From Luzula sylvatica (taxonomy: Eukaryota; Streptophyta; Magnoliopsida; Poales; Juncaceae), in assembly GCA_946800325.1 (NCBI GenBank), contig OX326956.1, positions 22,852,356 to 22,916,355 on the forward strand: a DNA stretch of 64,000 nucleotides, in the 5' to 3' direction. Shown here one piece after another: positions 1 to 12,240 of the stretch; position 1 is the stretch's first letter, and each line of letters opens with the position of its first letter. The notes under the pieces were generated by a model. The model worked only from the letters and a program-made list of their open reading frames with translations. It was not told the DNA's origin and did no database searches. The position numbers and the translations under genes were made by a program.

Positions 1-196
1 GCTAGAGGGAGCAAACCCATCCTCTCTAACCGAAAAAGACGAAAAAATTACCGAAAAATCCAATCAAAAGACCCAACCAAGTAACCGCAAAATCTAATAT
101 CTCGTCACGAAAGGATACCCCAAAGAGAGCCCAAATGCAAATTCAGCAAAAAAAACTAATCAAAATTCTCAAATCCGAAACCCACCCGGACCCGAA

Positions 197-1000
197 AACC
201 CCCCCCCCCCCCCCCCCCCGGGCGGTTCCGGGTCCCCGACCCGAAACCCCCCCCCCCGGGCGGTTCCGGGTCCCCGACCCGAAACCCCCCCCCCCGGGCG
301 GTTCCGGGTCCCCGACCCGAAACCCCCCCCCCCCGGGCGGTTCCGGGTCCCCGACCCGAAACCCCCCCCCCCCGGGCGGTTCCGGGTCCCCGACCCGAAA
401 CCCCCCCACCCCGGGCGGTTCCGGGTCCCCGACCCGAAAACCCGCCCCCCCCCGGGCGGTTCCGGGTCCCCGACCCGAAAACCCGCCCCCCCCGGGCGGT
501 TCCGGGTCCCCGACCCGAAAACCCGCCCCCCCCCGGGCGGTTCCGGGTCCCCGACCCGAAACCCCCCCCCCCCCCCCCCCCCCCCGGGCGGTTCCGGGTC
601 CCCGACCCGAAACCCCCCCCCCCCCCCCGCGGGTCCGGGTCCCCGACCCGAACCCCCGCAAGGCCCGGCCATTTTTTTGGGCCGGACCCCACCTCTCCCC
701 TCGCGGGCCCGGCCATTTTTTTGGGCCGGACCCACCTCTCCCCTCGCGGGTCCAAGCCCTTTATTGGGCCGGACCCCACCTCTCCCCTCGCGGGCCCGGC
801 CCCTTTTTTGGGCCGGACCCACCTCTCCCCTCGCGGGTCAGGCCCTTTATTGGGCCGGACCCCACCTCTCCCCTCGCTGGCCCGGCCCCTTTTTTGGGCC
901 GAACCCCTCCCCTCCTACTGGCCCGGCCCCTTTTTGGGCCGAACCTCCCCCCTCCACCCGCGGGCCCGGGCCCTTTTTGGCCCGAACCCACGTCTTTCTC
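197..1000. repeat. GC-rich compound minisatellite of copy A1
   Basis: From 197 to about 650 there are about eleven units of roughly 36-40 bp, each a C run followed by CCGGGCGGTTCCGGGTCCCC and GACCCGAAA. From 660 to 1000 there are about seven units of about 43 bp built on GGGCCGGACC, CACCTCTCCCCTCGCGGG and a short T run. C-run length varies from 7 to about 20. The G-rich complement has many runs of three or more G and could form quadruplexes. Confidence 0.9.
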
Positions 1001-1035
1001 GTCCCTTGCTTCCATGCTATCCTGCATAAACAATA

Positions 1036-1160
1036 CACATACATATATATCAGGCACATATCACACACACAGACACAACCACACACACAGATCATACACA
1101 TATCGCACACACACAAACACACACACACACACACATACATACACAGATCATACAAACACA
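1036..1160. repeat. CA-rich microsatellite of copy A1
   Basis: Imperfect CACA tract with interspersed ATACAT and AGATCATA. It sits at the same place in every family A copy, as GT in the inverted copies at 16370-16427 and 19370-19445. Confidence 0.9.
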
Positions 1161-2153
1161 CATATACTTAGAAAAATACGCAAGTAATGAAAAACGTCTT
1201 GAGGGATTTTCAGCATTAAAAGGATCGCTATGAAACTTCCTATAATCTTGGTGCAGCGACTTATTTGCAATTGAGAAATTCGGTGTTGAAAACCTGAAAA
1301 TGAAGAGGTCGATTAGATTCTGAAATTTGTACAAAATATTAGCAAATAAAATCGGGACTAGCAATCACAATAAGTGAAATAAGAAATTGAGATAATAATA
1401 AGGTCAGTCAGTTGCCTTCGTCGGAGCATTGGCGCAGTCCCCTCTATATTTTGTCTCGGTCTCCTTCGTCACCGTTAGATTCTGGCAACGCTGCCTTCGA
1501 CATCCGACAAGAGATTTCTCATGGATGTAATCCCTGTAATGGCTCGGCCCGCTTCACTAATGACAGTTCAAAATAGAAAAGAGAAAACGAAATTAATAAC
1601 TGCAAATGACATAAAGTAATCAAACATGTGTTTAATGAAAGAAAAGAATAACTTTGGTATTCATTTCATAAAAGACAAACATACGAGAGATAATTGGTTC
1701 AAATAAGACGGCAAATTTTTTTTTGTTGTAGATCATGTTTTGCTTTTTGTACCCTTATAGTTTGTAAATATTAAAAAGATTAGTGGAAAATTTTGAGCAG
1801 CAAGTATTCTAGCTCCTCCTTCAAAAAAGAAGGCAAACTTTCTTTTCTTGAACTAAATTCAGATAAGAGAAAAATTATACTTAAAACAAAAATTGAACCA
1901 AATCAATGATGCAGATGTGAATCTCAACAAGAGAGTTGAAAATTATTCAAAAAGACATGAACTTTACCTGAACCTGTGTTTAAACAGAACAAAATTGTTG
2001 CTTCTTCAAGAATCTCGAAGCACAAAATTGTTGCTTCTTTGATTTGGAGCACAAAAGACGAGAGAGAAAGAGCCATTTGTTGTCTCTGACTTGGCTATGA
2101 ACTTTGCTTGCTACGACTGTCTTTTGCACTTGCTTGCTTCATCTTCAATTGGT

Positions 2154-2154
<1 letters not shown>

Positions 2155-2209
<55 letters not shown>
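2155..2209. repeat. GA microsatellite in the leader of A1
   Basis: About 27 uninterrupted GA dinucleotides. The inverted copies have CT at the same place, just downstream of the TATA box, so on the minus strand this would be a CT-rich leader. Confidence 0.9.
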
Positions 2210-2212
<3 letters not shown>

Positions 2213-2230
2213 CTGGACTCTGGCTAGAAG

Positions 2231-2293
2231 GGAGAATATATAGAGAACAGGGGCGCTCCTCCAACGTCTCTCTTGATATGACCGTTGGAGGAG
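2231..2293 (-). promoter_or_regulatory. Promoter-like module of A1 (TATA plus hairpin)
   Basis: A minus-strand TATA box (2235-2243) lies beside a hairpin with perfect 11-bp arms, CTCCTCCAACG at 2256-2266 and CGTTGGAGGAG at 2283-2293. The same module is kept in all five family A copies (15341-15378, 18247-18284, 28111-28148, 38233-38270). Transcription would run leftward through the GA tract. Promoter function is inferred. Confidence 0.55.
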
Positions 2294-3109
2294 AATATTC
2301 TGGATCCTATTTGAAATAGCCGTTAGAGTTAGAGGAGATATGCAGATCTTGACGGAAGAATAAGAAGAACAAAATGGAAGCAAGCAAAGTCATAATTGGC
2401 TAAGCATAGAAAAACCCATTAAAACAGAGTTGAAAAAACAGTGTACTGATGAAAAGATAAATTTTATTTAATTTGGGCAAAAAAATAATCACACAAATGG
2501 ACTCGTTTACTAGATGAGGAGGGTCCGAGACCCGGCCAAAGGGATTTGGGCAAATGGCAGAAAACTGTAAATACACAGAAATTCTGGGTATATTTGTAAA
2601 TGTGTGAAAATGAAGTTTTTTGAGGATATACAGGAGAAAGTGGTTGTGAAGAATAGCTCATGTTTTAAAGAAAGAAATTATGAGAATTAAGAGGGTTTTT
2701 AGGTAAAAATGTAAATAGGAAATATTTATGGGTATGTGTGTAAAGTTCAAGAGGAAAACGGGTTAATGGATCTTGCCCAATTTGAAGAGTTTTGAGGGCG
2801 TACCAGTTCATTTCTCAGTGTTTGTATGGGATGGAAATTGCTCAAAGAACAAGTTTGTGAGTGTTTCTCGATCTTATGGAGAGACCGGTACGAGTACCAA
2901 ATTAGATAATTTTTTGTGTCGTTAACATTTGATACGTTTAAAATTACACATCGTTATTTTCTAATTCATGCAAACATTTGGCCTAATAAAAGTTGTATCA
3001 TTTTACAAAAAGTTTTGTCGTTCGATTTATTCAAATGAGTCCGCACAAATCAAATATGTCTAAAAGAATTTTAGCCGAATGTGGATATTATCAAAATTAG
3101 ACGAGTTCA

Positions 3110-4260
3110 TCAATTTTGCCTTTCGAGTACCAAATGACTCTTTTAACAAAATATCTTAATCAATTACACATCGTCAATCTTGGCAATTCAAATTCTGAAT
3201 TACACTCAAAAACTCCAAATATTTACAAAATTAGTACAATATCATTAATCAATTAATTTATAAGATTACATTTGAAAAAAGAACATCAAAGACCCTTTCA
3301 TAAACCCCTAAACCATCATCTGTATGACTGTATATTTCTTCAAATTTTCAAATCCTGCTTAATAGGAAAAAAAAGAACAATTGAGAATATTAGTGTATAT
3401 CAAGAATACAAAATATATTTTAATTGTGTTAACACAACTATACTTTGTATGTTAGATTTTAGTAACTTAACATAAATTTATTACATTTATTTGTGAGATA
3501 TTTTGGAGAGATTCTGAGTACTGCATTTGTAACCTTCTCAGGTCGTATATTTCAATTAATCTCAACCTGTGAAAAAATTAAGTAGATATAAAATAATAGA
3601 AATATAATGAGGAAATTGTGAAGAAAAAGGATCATATTTTTGGAAATACAGTAAACTTAATTGTGAAAATCAAGAGATTCAATACAGTTAATTAACGAAA
3701 TAAATTTGTACCTTTGAATCCTATGTAAACCAGATGAATTAGATCAAACGATGGAAGGTTCAACTCTCTATTCTCAATTCAGGTATGTTATGACCCATTA
3801 CTCCATATAACCTTTATCCCTTGAAATAAAATAAGATTACAAATCAAATTATGATGTTGTAAATTCACAATAAGATATATGATATTGTAAACGAAAGGCC
3901 TAAGGTATTTACCCTCAAATAATCCAATTCTCATGATTCATAACTTAATATATTGTAAAATTACCACTAACAAATCCCTAATTACACAAAATTCAGCATC
4001 TGATTTCGAAACTAACCTAATACAGCAGAAATCATCTTTAGCTCAACCCACATCAACAGGACTAATTGATCACACATGAGTGCTAATAGTAAACCATCAA
4101 AAAAAAGTAGAGAGATAGGAATAAGAAATGGAGAAAAAAAATCAGAAAAAGAAAACCTAACACCATTTTAATTCATAAAAATTAGCTCTGAAAAAGAACC
4201 GTTTGAGAAATCAGTAGCCTTAATTGGAAATAAACTAATGAAATAAAAAAAATTACCTTT
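3110..4260. other. AT-rich intergenic DNA, partly duplicated at 39250-40080
   Basis: No gene seen. About 3120-3480 matches 39285-40080 (for example the tract with ATCAAAGACCCTTTCATAAA), so the duplication that includes family A extends beyond the element. 3480-4260 is AT-rich with no recognisable coding. Confidence 0.6.
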
Positions 4261-4689
4261 AAAACCTCTTCAGATGAAATAGATTCAATATTGTTATCAT
4301 GAGAACCACCCTTTTTCATTCTTTGCTCCTTTTCATAACTTTGTTAGGGTTTCCATCGATCAGGCGATCGGAGCTTGCAGTGGTATCGTGATATTTCTCG
4401 ATTCGATGGCGATTTTCGGCAGCTCTTTCTCTCCCTCTTGTTATCGCCGTCTTCTAAGGTTTCACTTGCCGTTGTTTGTGTCGACCCCACCCGACAGTGG
4501 AAAATGAGATGGAGAGAGAAGAGAGAAGTCAAGTAGACTTGGTTTACGTGCTCTGTTTGTGTTGTTTTTTCTATTAACTACTATAGTGTAGGAACACCAT
4601 GCAATGTGCATATCTAACGCTATTAACTCATTTGGGGGGGATTGCTGATCCGACGGTTTAGATTGTTGGAATGCTTGATCCGACGATTT

Positions 4690-4848
4690 ACGTTAAGGCA
4701 ACGTGTGTGTATTATATTGTTGGTCCAATTTGTCCAAACCAATTATTCAAGTCTTAATATATCAAAACTCATTTCTCTTACTTGTGTATATACTTAATAT
4801 TCGCCAGTAGAAGCCAATCTCTCTTTATCCTCGAACAAATTATTTTTT
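4690..4848. repeat. Duplicated segment shared with about 40235-40425
   Basis: The tract with CTTAATATTCGCCAGT, the following CCAATCTCTCT and ACAAATTATT recurs at 40370-40420. The second copy lacks the LINE that follows here, so it serves as an approximate pre-insertion reference. Confidence 0.6.
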
Positions 4849-5170
4849 TTTTGAGGGAGCGGCAAGCGCGATACGCGCTCGGTCCGATCTTTTTTATAAA
4901 TAACGAAAATGTTTACAATATTTACAACCACCGATTATGATTTTGTTAGAATTGAAATTTTTGATATTCTAAAGTATGCCTAAGTAATCCCTGACTAGTT
5001 CCGGCTAGTTTTATAGGTTGAGCCGCCATATCCGCAAGAGGTCCCTAACGGAGCTTATTATGAGGTCATGCATGCGACCTTTTCTTTGGAAAATTCGATT
5101 ATTGTGCTCCTTCCACAACGTCCATGAGCACGCTAGCCATTTGAGTTGCACACAATTGATTTATCTATTT
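4849..5170 (-). mobile_element. 5'-truncated LINE, C-terminal end of ORF2
   Basis: Read on the minus strand, this encodes the tail of a plant LINE reverse transcriptase: a WTLWKEHNNRIFQRKGR stretch, then MHDLIISSVRDLLRIWRLNL and a stop. It is followed by a short 3' UTR and an A tail, seen as T9 at 4849 on the plus strand. The W-x-x-W-K-E-x-N-N-R-I-F pattern is typical of the segment after the zf-RVT domain. The paralogous sequence near 40420 lacks it, so this is an insertion. Target duplication was not resolved. Confidence 0.7.
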
Positions 5171-5431
5171 TCGTGAAACAAATAAAATCAGCACATCCAA
5201 GAGGAATCAACTCAAAATGTGTACTAATCCACGCAAATTGTACATCACTTACCTCACAAAGTTAGTTCAGAGGTATCCTTTTAGTCTTGTCCTGAAGCTT
5301 TGCTTGATGAAAATTGAAAAGAGGAAGAGGAGATAACATCGTATCAGTGAGAGGGGTAGAGGAGGAGCTTCGCCGGTCGAGCACTGAAGAACTTGGTGAG
5401 TACTCTGTTGAAATGATGTACAGATCGATCG

Positions 5432-5435
<4 letters not shown>

Positions 5436-5473
<38 letters not shown>
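5436..5473. repeat. GA microsatellite
   Basis: About 18 GA repeats preceded by GATC repeats. Leu/Ser-rich antisense frames here are artefacts. Confidence 0.85.
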
Positions 5474-5475
<2 letters not shown>

Positions 5476-5479
5476 GGGT

Positions 5480-7680
5480 AGAGACAGAGGGGCACATGAG
5501 AGTAGAAGAAAGTTGAATGAAGATGAAACGGTGTTAGACAGAATCAAACTCAACGTTTATCATTAAAAATAGTACCCATCTTGATGAAGATCCAACGATG
5601 CAAAACTTACAAGCAAAACCTCACCTCAACTTGTACAAGCTCTATAGGCTCCCTCTTTTAATTCAGTCAGGGATAAAGCCGGCCATCAGAGGAAGGTTGT
5701 CCAGTTCCTCTTTTAATTCAGTTGCCGAATACCGAGTTCTATCCCAGAAAGAGAGCAATCCAATTGAAGACAGAATTGGTTGACTACCAGTACCAATTTT
5801 ATCTGGTACGACTTGTGCCATACTGGTATTATTCGTACCATGAGGAATTAGTAGTTAGTACCGATATCGATTAGGGATGTTAGGGACAAATATTAGGTGA
5901 TTGAGATGGTACCAATATTATGTTGGCGCCGATTAGAAACGAGTATCGATATAATATTGGCAATATTGTGTTATTATGAGATTATGTGCTATTGTAATTG
6001 GGAATGAAGTCGAAAAGTACAAGGATTAGGTTTATGTAATTGCATTTAATTTGCAATATGAATGAATTCGTAATTGGTTTGAGTGAAAAATAATTTTTTA
6101 ATACAATGATGTTTTTTTTTTTCAATTTGTTAAATAGTTACATTAATATAAAGATGACACAACAACGAATATGGTACTAAAAACATAGTACCACTTGAGT
6201 TAACCAACAACAATAAATATTTTTTGACACGAACATAACTATACCATTCACATGAACATAAAAGATGCAAAAAAAAAAAAAAAACATTCATAGAAATTTT
6301 GAACTTGAATGGTCTAATATCATTGAGTTACAAAGAGTTTATAATATCTTAAAAATTATAATTAGGTCCGCACAATTGAGTAAATTTACAAAAAAATCCA
6401 TTCTATCATAAATTTCAATGAAATCTACAATCTCATAAAGTTATAACAATTACATTACGATTACATTGAAATACATCCATAAAAGCAGAAATTTAGACAT
6501 TCAATTGCCTTGATCGGTACATTGGCAATAATGACGAGCTATGCTCAATAAATTTCATCAGAGAGAAAGGGACGGTCTTCGTTGTGTTTTGTGTACTGGT
6601 ATTTAAGACAAGTTTCAGCTCGGGTCAAATTGCCTCCTCGATTTAGAACTCGAAACCCATGGAGAGATCAACGTGGGTTTGTACTAAATCTAATATGCAG
6701 AACTTCAGGGGCTATTATGCATAACTTCAATGAAGACATATCAAATAGGTACGGAATGTTGAGCGAACTTCAATAATCTTCGTAATCTTCACTTGAAGCA
6801 CCCTTAATTTTCTGGCTCGTACCTAGCTAGTCAATGAATTTATGTGTGTAACGATCAAGTTAAATTAGAGGGAAGGAAGAAAAAAGACACGATAATAATT
6901 TGAAATTAACTAATCTAACCTGATCATTCATGAGATTAACAATTAATTTTAATACTTCCACCAGTAACTAAATAACGCAATGCTATATCACGTGACACGT
7001 CAACACGAATTCAACACAAATAATTTGAATAGTACTAATTCATTCTCTTTAAGCCATCTTCCATAATTTTCCTGGCAAAATAAGAGATTACCTAGTAAAA
7101 ACAACAACAACGAAAGATGAACTAATTAATCAAAACAAACAAATGTTAATTAGCAGTTCAGAAAAAAGAATGTAAATGAACAAAAATCTGAACGATAGAG
7201 AAATGTAAGAACTTACTTGATCAAATTGATTAGTAAAAATGGATGCTGGTACCAAAACACGAGGATCCTCCCTGGATCCAAAGGCAATTTCGAAAAGGTC
7301 TTCACTTCGATTCGATTCATTAGTATCTGCTAATCATTTTTCGACCTAATTAGGGGATAAACTTGAGTACGGTGAAGTGCTAGTATAAAACGTTGTCGTG
7401 AGCCTTCCTTGCTGTCAGAAGCCATCATCGAATACAGAATACTGCTAATCATTTTTCAACTAAGAATATGCTTTAACAAGGAGTTATGGAGGCACGATTC
7501 AGAAAGAGAGAGAAGAGGGAGAAGGGAAGGAGAAGAGACGGCAAGAGTAAACTGGGTTAGGGCAGGGTGGGCAGCGTGTTCTTATCATTCAATCTAGTCC
7601 ACTCATCATAATCAGATAAAGGGTTAGGATTTGGACTCTAAATAAGGACTCCAAACAAGGACTCCATTGAACCATTCCCA
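5480..7680. other. Intergenic DNA without a recognised gene
   Basis: AT-rich. 5785-5960 contains scattered TACCAGTACC and GGTACCAATA motifs like those at the ends of family A, which may be a decayed repeat. Short open frames at 5598, 6582 and 7409 match nothing I know. Confidence 0.5.
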
Positions 7681-7703
7681 TATATATATATATATATATA
7701 TAT

Positions 7704-8544
7704 CAGTGTTTCAAATTGCGGCGCAATTTCGGAAATTGCGGTGTGAAATTTAGAATCGCAATTTCGCAATAACATATAGCGAGATATTGCGTTTTCGAAA
7801 AATTGCGGGCAAATTGCGCTTAAATTGCGCTAATTGCGGGTAAAAATTGCGGGATAATATTCAAATCGTTGTAATTTTCAAATCCTTCCACCAAATTACA
7901 TGAAATTTATATCGAAATCGCTCGTCTCGACGAGAGGAACGCAGTGATGGGCTTGAATTTGTGAAATTTTGTCTTTTATCCTGAATTAAACACAAAACAC
8001 ACGTTAAATTAATTTCGTCGAGAATTATTTAATATAAACATTATTACATAATTTTTGTGATTATTTAATACTTAGTTTCCATGTTTTATTATCAAAATAT
8101 TTGATAAAATATGCTCATAACATATATAACTTCTAAAATGTGTCATTTTCATCTATAAATGTAAGAATTTCATAATTTTCATTGTATTTCATTGATGTTT
8201 CGATTTAAAATTTGAGTTATAGTGTTTTGATATTTTTGGATGTCGACAAAAAATTCTTCAACAAAATACAAATCCAAAGATACCGTATAATTGCCATTTT
8301 AATGGAAATTTTATGATCAACTTTTATTTATACTGAAAATGTTCCTGGACAATCAACTTTTTTATTCTTTTTAAAAAAAAATATTGTGAAAAATATATTT
8401 AAACAAACTATTATTATTACATAATTTAATATCGCAACGATTGTCCGCAATAAGGTCATTGCGCCGCAATTGCGCCCGCAAACGCAATACGCTGCAAAAA
8501 AGACCCTACCGCAATGGACCGCGATATCGCAATTTAAAACATTG
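7704..8544. mobile_element. hAT-like nonautonomous element with AATTGCG subterminal motifs
   Basis: Bounded by imperfect inverted ends, CAGTGTTTCAAATTGCG on the left and the complement of CAATGTTTTAAATTGCG on the right. It lies within an AT dinucleotide tract (7681-7703 and 8545-8570), so the target duplication cannot be read. Both subterminal regions repeat AATTGCG/CGCAATT many times, a layout common in hAT-type elements. 841 bp, no transposase; the middle is AT-rich. Confidence 0.7.
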
Positions 8545-8765
8545 ATATATATATATATATTATAATAAATAATATATTGATATTAAAATATCAGTTTCAA
8601 CAATTATTAATATTGTAATATCTGTGTATTATTATTATAATATTTTAATATTCATGTATTATTTATTTTTGTATTTTAATATATATTTATTATTTATTAA
8701 ATTATGGATATTTATGAAATAAAATTATTGAAAAGGGTATAATGGTCATATTCAAAATCATAACA

Positions 8766-8908
8766 AAAAGATAAGCGGTTTTTGAGGAAATCTAAAAATG
8801 TTAGGGGGGTTTTGAAGGAATCTAAAAATATAGGGAGTTTTTGAGGAAATCTAAACACATCGGGGTTTTTCATAATATTCAAAAAAGTTAGGGGTTTTTT
8901 GAAGAATT
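8766..8908. repeat. Four-unit minisatellite, period about 36 bp
   Basis: Imperfect repeats of GTTTTTGAGGAAATCTAAAA followed by a G-rich AGGGGG step. No coding interpretation. Confidence 0.7.
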
Positions 8909-9053
8909 TCCCTAAAATCAAAATGAATTTGGCATGATTTCATTTGTACCCCTACAAATTTCCAAAATATCTAATTAGATTATAGAAATACTCAATAACT
9001 ACGGAAAGTTACTACCGCACAAGGAATGTCAAATCCTATCAACACATTCATGA

Positions 9054-9210
9054 ATAGGGATGTCAACGGAGCGGGTCGGGTTCGGATAAGCCTTATCATA
9101 TACGAATCCGAATTTTTGGGTATTACCCGAATCCAAACTAAAAATACCTGCGGATAAAAAATCATACCCGAACCCGAACCCGTTACCCAGAAATCATTAA
9201 TAAAAAATAA
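9054..9210. mobile_element. Fragment of a GGGATGTCAA-type hAT-like repeat
   Basis: Starts AGGGATGTCAACGGAGCGGG and continues with CCGAATCC, CCCGAACCC and GGGTTCGG motifs on both strands. Plant hAT-like MITEs often have ends of this kind. I found no matching right end, so it is called a fragment. Confidence 0.45.
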
Positions 9211-9329
9211 AAAAAAATTAGTATATAAATACGTAAAATTATCAATAATTTTAAATACATAAAACAAACAACTTGTACAAGTTTTCGTTTATCATCAATA
9301 ATTTTAAATACGTAAAATTATCAATAATT

Positions 9330-9445
9330 TGAAAAATGATTGAAATAATTTTATCTTAAGTAATCAAAGAGGTTTAAGATATAACAGGGATATTAGAGAG
9401 GTATTTTAGTGATTTTCGTTTATATTCATTATTTAAATAAGTTGA
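9330..9445. repeat. Dispersed repeat C, copy 1 (second copy 35610-35705)
   Basis: The tracts AACAGGGATATTA, GGTATTTTAGTGATTTTC and TTTATATTCATTATTTAAAT occur in the same order at 35645-35703. No ends defined. Confidence 0.6.
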
Positions 9446-9449
9446 ATTA

Positions 9450-10158
9450 ATTTAATAATTAATAGGTTTTAAGCGGATACATTGTTATTTTGGTTTTCAA
9501 AGACAAATTTGACAAGTTTTCAAATTTTGAAAGATAAATTTGATATTGCTAGTTCTCGAGGGACAAAAAATATATTGTTTTTGCAAATGCTAAGATAATA
9601 CTCGTGCTTCGTTGGATAAAATGTATTATAACTACGGGGTATTACATTTTTTCTTAATCGCATGACTTGTATAAAAAATATTCTTGGATAATACTGGTGC
9701 TTCGTTGCGAACATATTAGTTATGTTTTTCAGTGTTTATATAATTATATTAGTTATTAAGCCCATAATATTTTTACACAGATTTCATAAGATCACTATTA
9801 TTGAAATTACACTCCAATGAGGCATATGAATTAACACTTTCATGTTTTTGTTTTATGATATTACATATGAAATAATATCTGATTTTTTATATTTGAAGGT
9901 AAAAGTGCCTTCTAAAATAAAAAATTTCATTCCAAAATGATGAAAGATATTCCACTCACTTTGATTTTTGAACCATGAACCCTAACCCAAAACAACGCGC
10001 TCCGCCTCACTTTCTTCTCTCGTCAAAGCAAACCTCTCTCATGGCGACGAGAGCCACGGCGAACGACCCAGAAGCTCATCACTTTTCTTCCTCCTGCTGC
10101 CTCCACCTCTCGACGGATTGGTGGTTCACGGTTTCCCCTACTTATCTCTCTATCCCGT

Positions 10159-10160
<2 letters not shown>
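9450..10160. other. AT-rich intergenic DNA with two hairpin-like motifs
   Basis: Two related motifs, ACTCGTGCTTCGTTGGAT (9600) and ACTGGTGCTTCGTTGCGA (9694), resemble the hairpin end of some plant Helitrons read on the minus strand. There is no supporting body. An 85-codon open frame at 9975 runs into a CT microsatellite and is not convincing. Confidence 0.35.

Positions 10161-10161
<1 letters not shown>

Positions 10162-10227
<66 letters not shown>
10162..10227. repeat. CT microsatellite
   Basis: About 33 uninterrupted CT dinucleotides. Confidence 0.95.
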
Positions 10228-10231
<4 letters not shown>

Positions 10232-12027
10232 ACTGCATCTACCTCTCGCCAGATTATTGGATCCAGCAATCCCTCCGTCCAGCAGTGACTCGATGACGAA
10301 TTAGGAGGGATCTTGCTTCTAATTTGTTTTACTTGATCCGATAAGGAGATTTAGATGCGAAACTGATGATAATCAACAATAATCTGGCGAGTTGGATGGC
10401 TAGGACCGAGAGGAGCTTAGTATGACTTTCCTCGCAGGGACTCCTTTGCATTTTTTCTAACAAGGCAGGTTTGCTTTTCTCAATTTACGCATAATACATA
10501 GGCTTTTTGTTTAAATTATTGTAATTTTGGTTTTAATTCCTAATTATGTTTTTAATGTAGGGAATGGAAGGGTTAATATTGAAGGCTAGATGATCGACAC
10601 ATCCTTGATTCCATCAGGTTTGTTTTTGAGTAAGAATGGATATTTTCGTAATTTGAGAAAATGAGAGGGGCCTCTATGTAAAATATTCATTCTTATCGGG
10701 ACCAATTTCATACAATTCATACCAAAAAATACATACTCTTTACTGATGTTTTTGCTTGAAATTAGTTTATATAGTTGGCTGCTTTAATGTGATAAATACC
10801 AATAAAATATTCCTTCCAATCTTTTTTTATGGTTAATTTGATGCAATTTTCGAATTTTTTTTACTGGAATTAATTTTTGATCTGTTTTAATCGAGCTGAG
10901 TTCTTTGCTGGATAGTGATGAGGAGTGGGAGAAATTCATAGTAATTTTCTTCTTTATTCATTTATTAATTTTCTTCTTTATTCATATAATATTTCATATA
11001 ATATTTAATATAATCGAGCTAAGATTATTTTATAGTTCATATAATATTTAATTTCAGGGTCGTTATTTAGAATGAATTGTGTGCTAATGCAACAGTGGTT
11101 AATGCATCTGACCAACAAACGGTATACTTTTGTAAATAAATTAAAAACTCATTTAATTCTCTTAAATTTAATAAGTTGTTAGAAACTCTTTTTAATTTTG
11201 TATCTGTATTTGTTAGGTTGAAAGTGTAAATAAGTATGGTATACTATTGCAAGTACATTTATCGAAATGCTGATGACGAGGAAAAGGAGGGTATATTTGA
11301 TATTTAGGATTAATAACAAATTGTTTCTTTTTATTTGGTTGATTGTTTAGAATCAAATTAGGCTAAATAGACTCAATTTGGGTTATTTGCTGCAAACCCA
11401 AATTGGAGATGACTCGGGGTACAAATATGGTTGTATTAGGATTTGTTGTGGATAAGTAAGATTTTGTGACTTGAATTGTTATTAAGGGAATAGATATGTG
11501 TATAAACTTGAAATTGTTATTATGAATTATTTTCAGCAAATTATTGTAATAGATGTGTATAAGCTTGAATTGTTATTAATGACATCAAATTGTACTCGAA
11601 ATTTTCAGGTTTTACTTGAAGATGCAGGTTTTACTTGAAATTGAAATACGCAAGCATGAGATCCAAGTTTTACTCGAAGTCGAATGGGAGGTTTTACTCG
11701 AAGTTGGATCGAGTCAAGGTTAAGATTTAGAGGTCGACATTGAGAATTAGGTTTAGACATGTAAATTAGGGTTATACTTGTTTTATAACGTATTGTTATG
11801 TGGAAATGTTTTATAACGTATACTTAACATATATGTTAATTACATGCTGATCGGGTGACGTGTTAATTAATTATATCATATATGTTAACTATCCATGTTA
11901 ATATTATATAAAGCAAGTTTTGATGATTTAACCTGTTAATTAATTTATATCATATATGTTAACATATGTTATAATTAAATATCTACTATACTTTATCTTG
12001 TAAGTATATAACCTACGGTTATAATTA
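10228..12027. other. Intergenic DNA without a recognised gene
   Basis: Moderately AT-rich. 11605-11705 holds three imperfect repeats of GGTTTTACTTGAAG. No coding seen. Confidence 0.5.
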
Positions 12028-12240
12028 ACTTGAGAAAACGACCATTAATCCATAAAACTGAACATACGAAAAATCAAGGTTTAACAGGACCCACTTTTTC
12101 TTTCCCATATTATTCCTGCTTTTCCTCGAGTCTTTATTTAACCCACAATTTTTTTCTTTATCTCCTTCCTTTTTAAGATGATTTTTTTTTTAAAAAAAAA
12201 CATTCAAACCGACATATTATTCCTAGGGATTTTATACAAT
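12028..12240. repeat. Repeat B, copy 1 (second copy 16712-16921)
   Basis: About 210 bp nearly identical to 16712-16921, from TTAACTTGAGAAAACGACC to CCTAGGGATTTTATACAAT. This copy is interrupted right after ACAAT by the element at 12241, which the other copy lacks. Confidence 0.85.

Larger units (their letters stand above)
1..3110 (+). repeat. Family A segmental repeat, copy A1
   Basis: First of five copies of a multi-kilobase repeat. In order: a degenerate exon-like tract matching 26636-26745 (1-130), a C-rich minisatellite (197-655), a GGGCCGGACC-type minisatellite (660-1000), a CA microsatellite (1036-1150), a conserved 1-kb unique block, a GA microsatellite (2155-2209), a promoter-like module (2231-2293) and a conserved tail. 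The copy continues, more diverged, into sequence shared with 38950-40080. Long Pro/Gly-rich open frames on both strands come from the GC-rich repeats and are not called as genes. The left end is cut by the window edge. Confidence 0.85.

Noticed and set aside
135..1187. 350-codon proline-rich open frame and its Gly/Arg-rich antisense partners (also 19351-20185 and 36364-37225)
   Set aside because: All frames on both strands stay open because the GC-rich minisatellite lacks stop codons; no start context, no conserved frame length between copies.
4258..4320. Minus-strand mini-exon MKKGGSHDNNIESISSEEVLK with a donor after it
   Set aside because: The next possible exon has an immediate stop and no family match; AT-rich leader-like DNA explains it.
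10023..10238. Arg-Glu or Leu-Ser repeats read from GA/CT microsatellites (also 2104, 5262, 17048, 18154, 35321)
   Set aside because: Pure translation of dinucleotide repeats.
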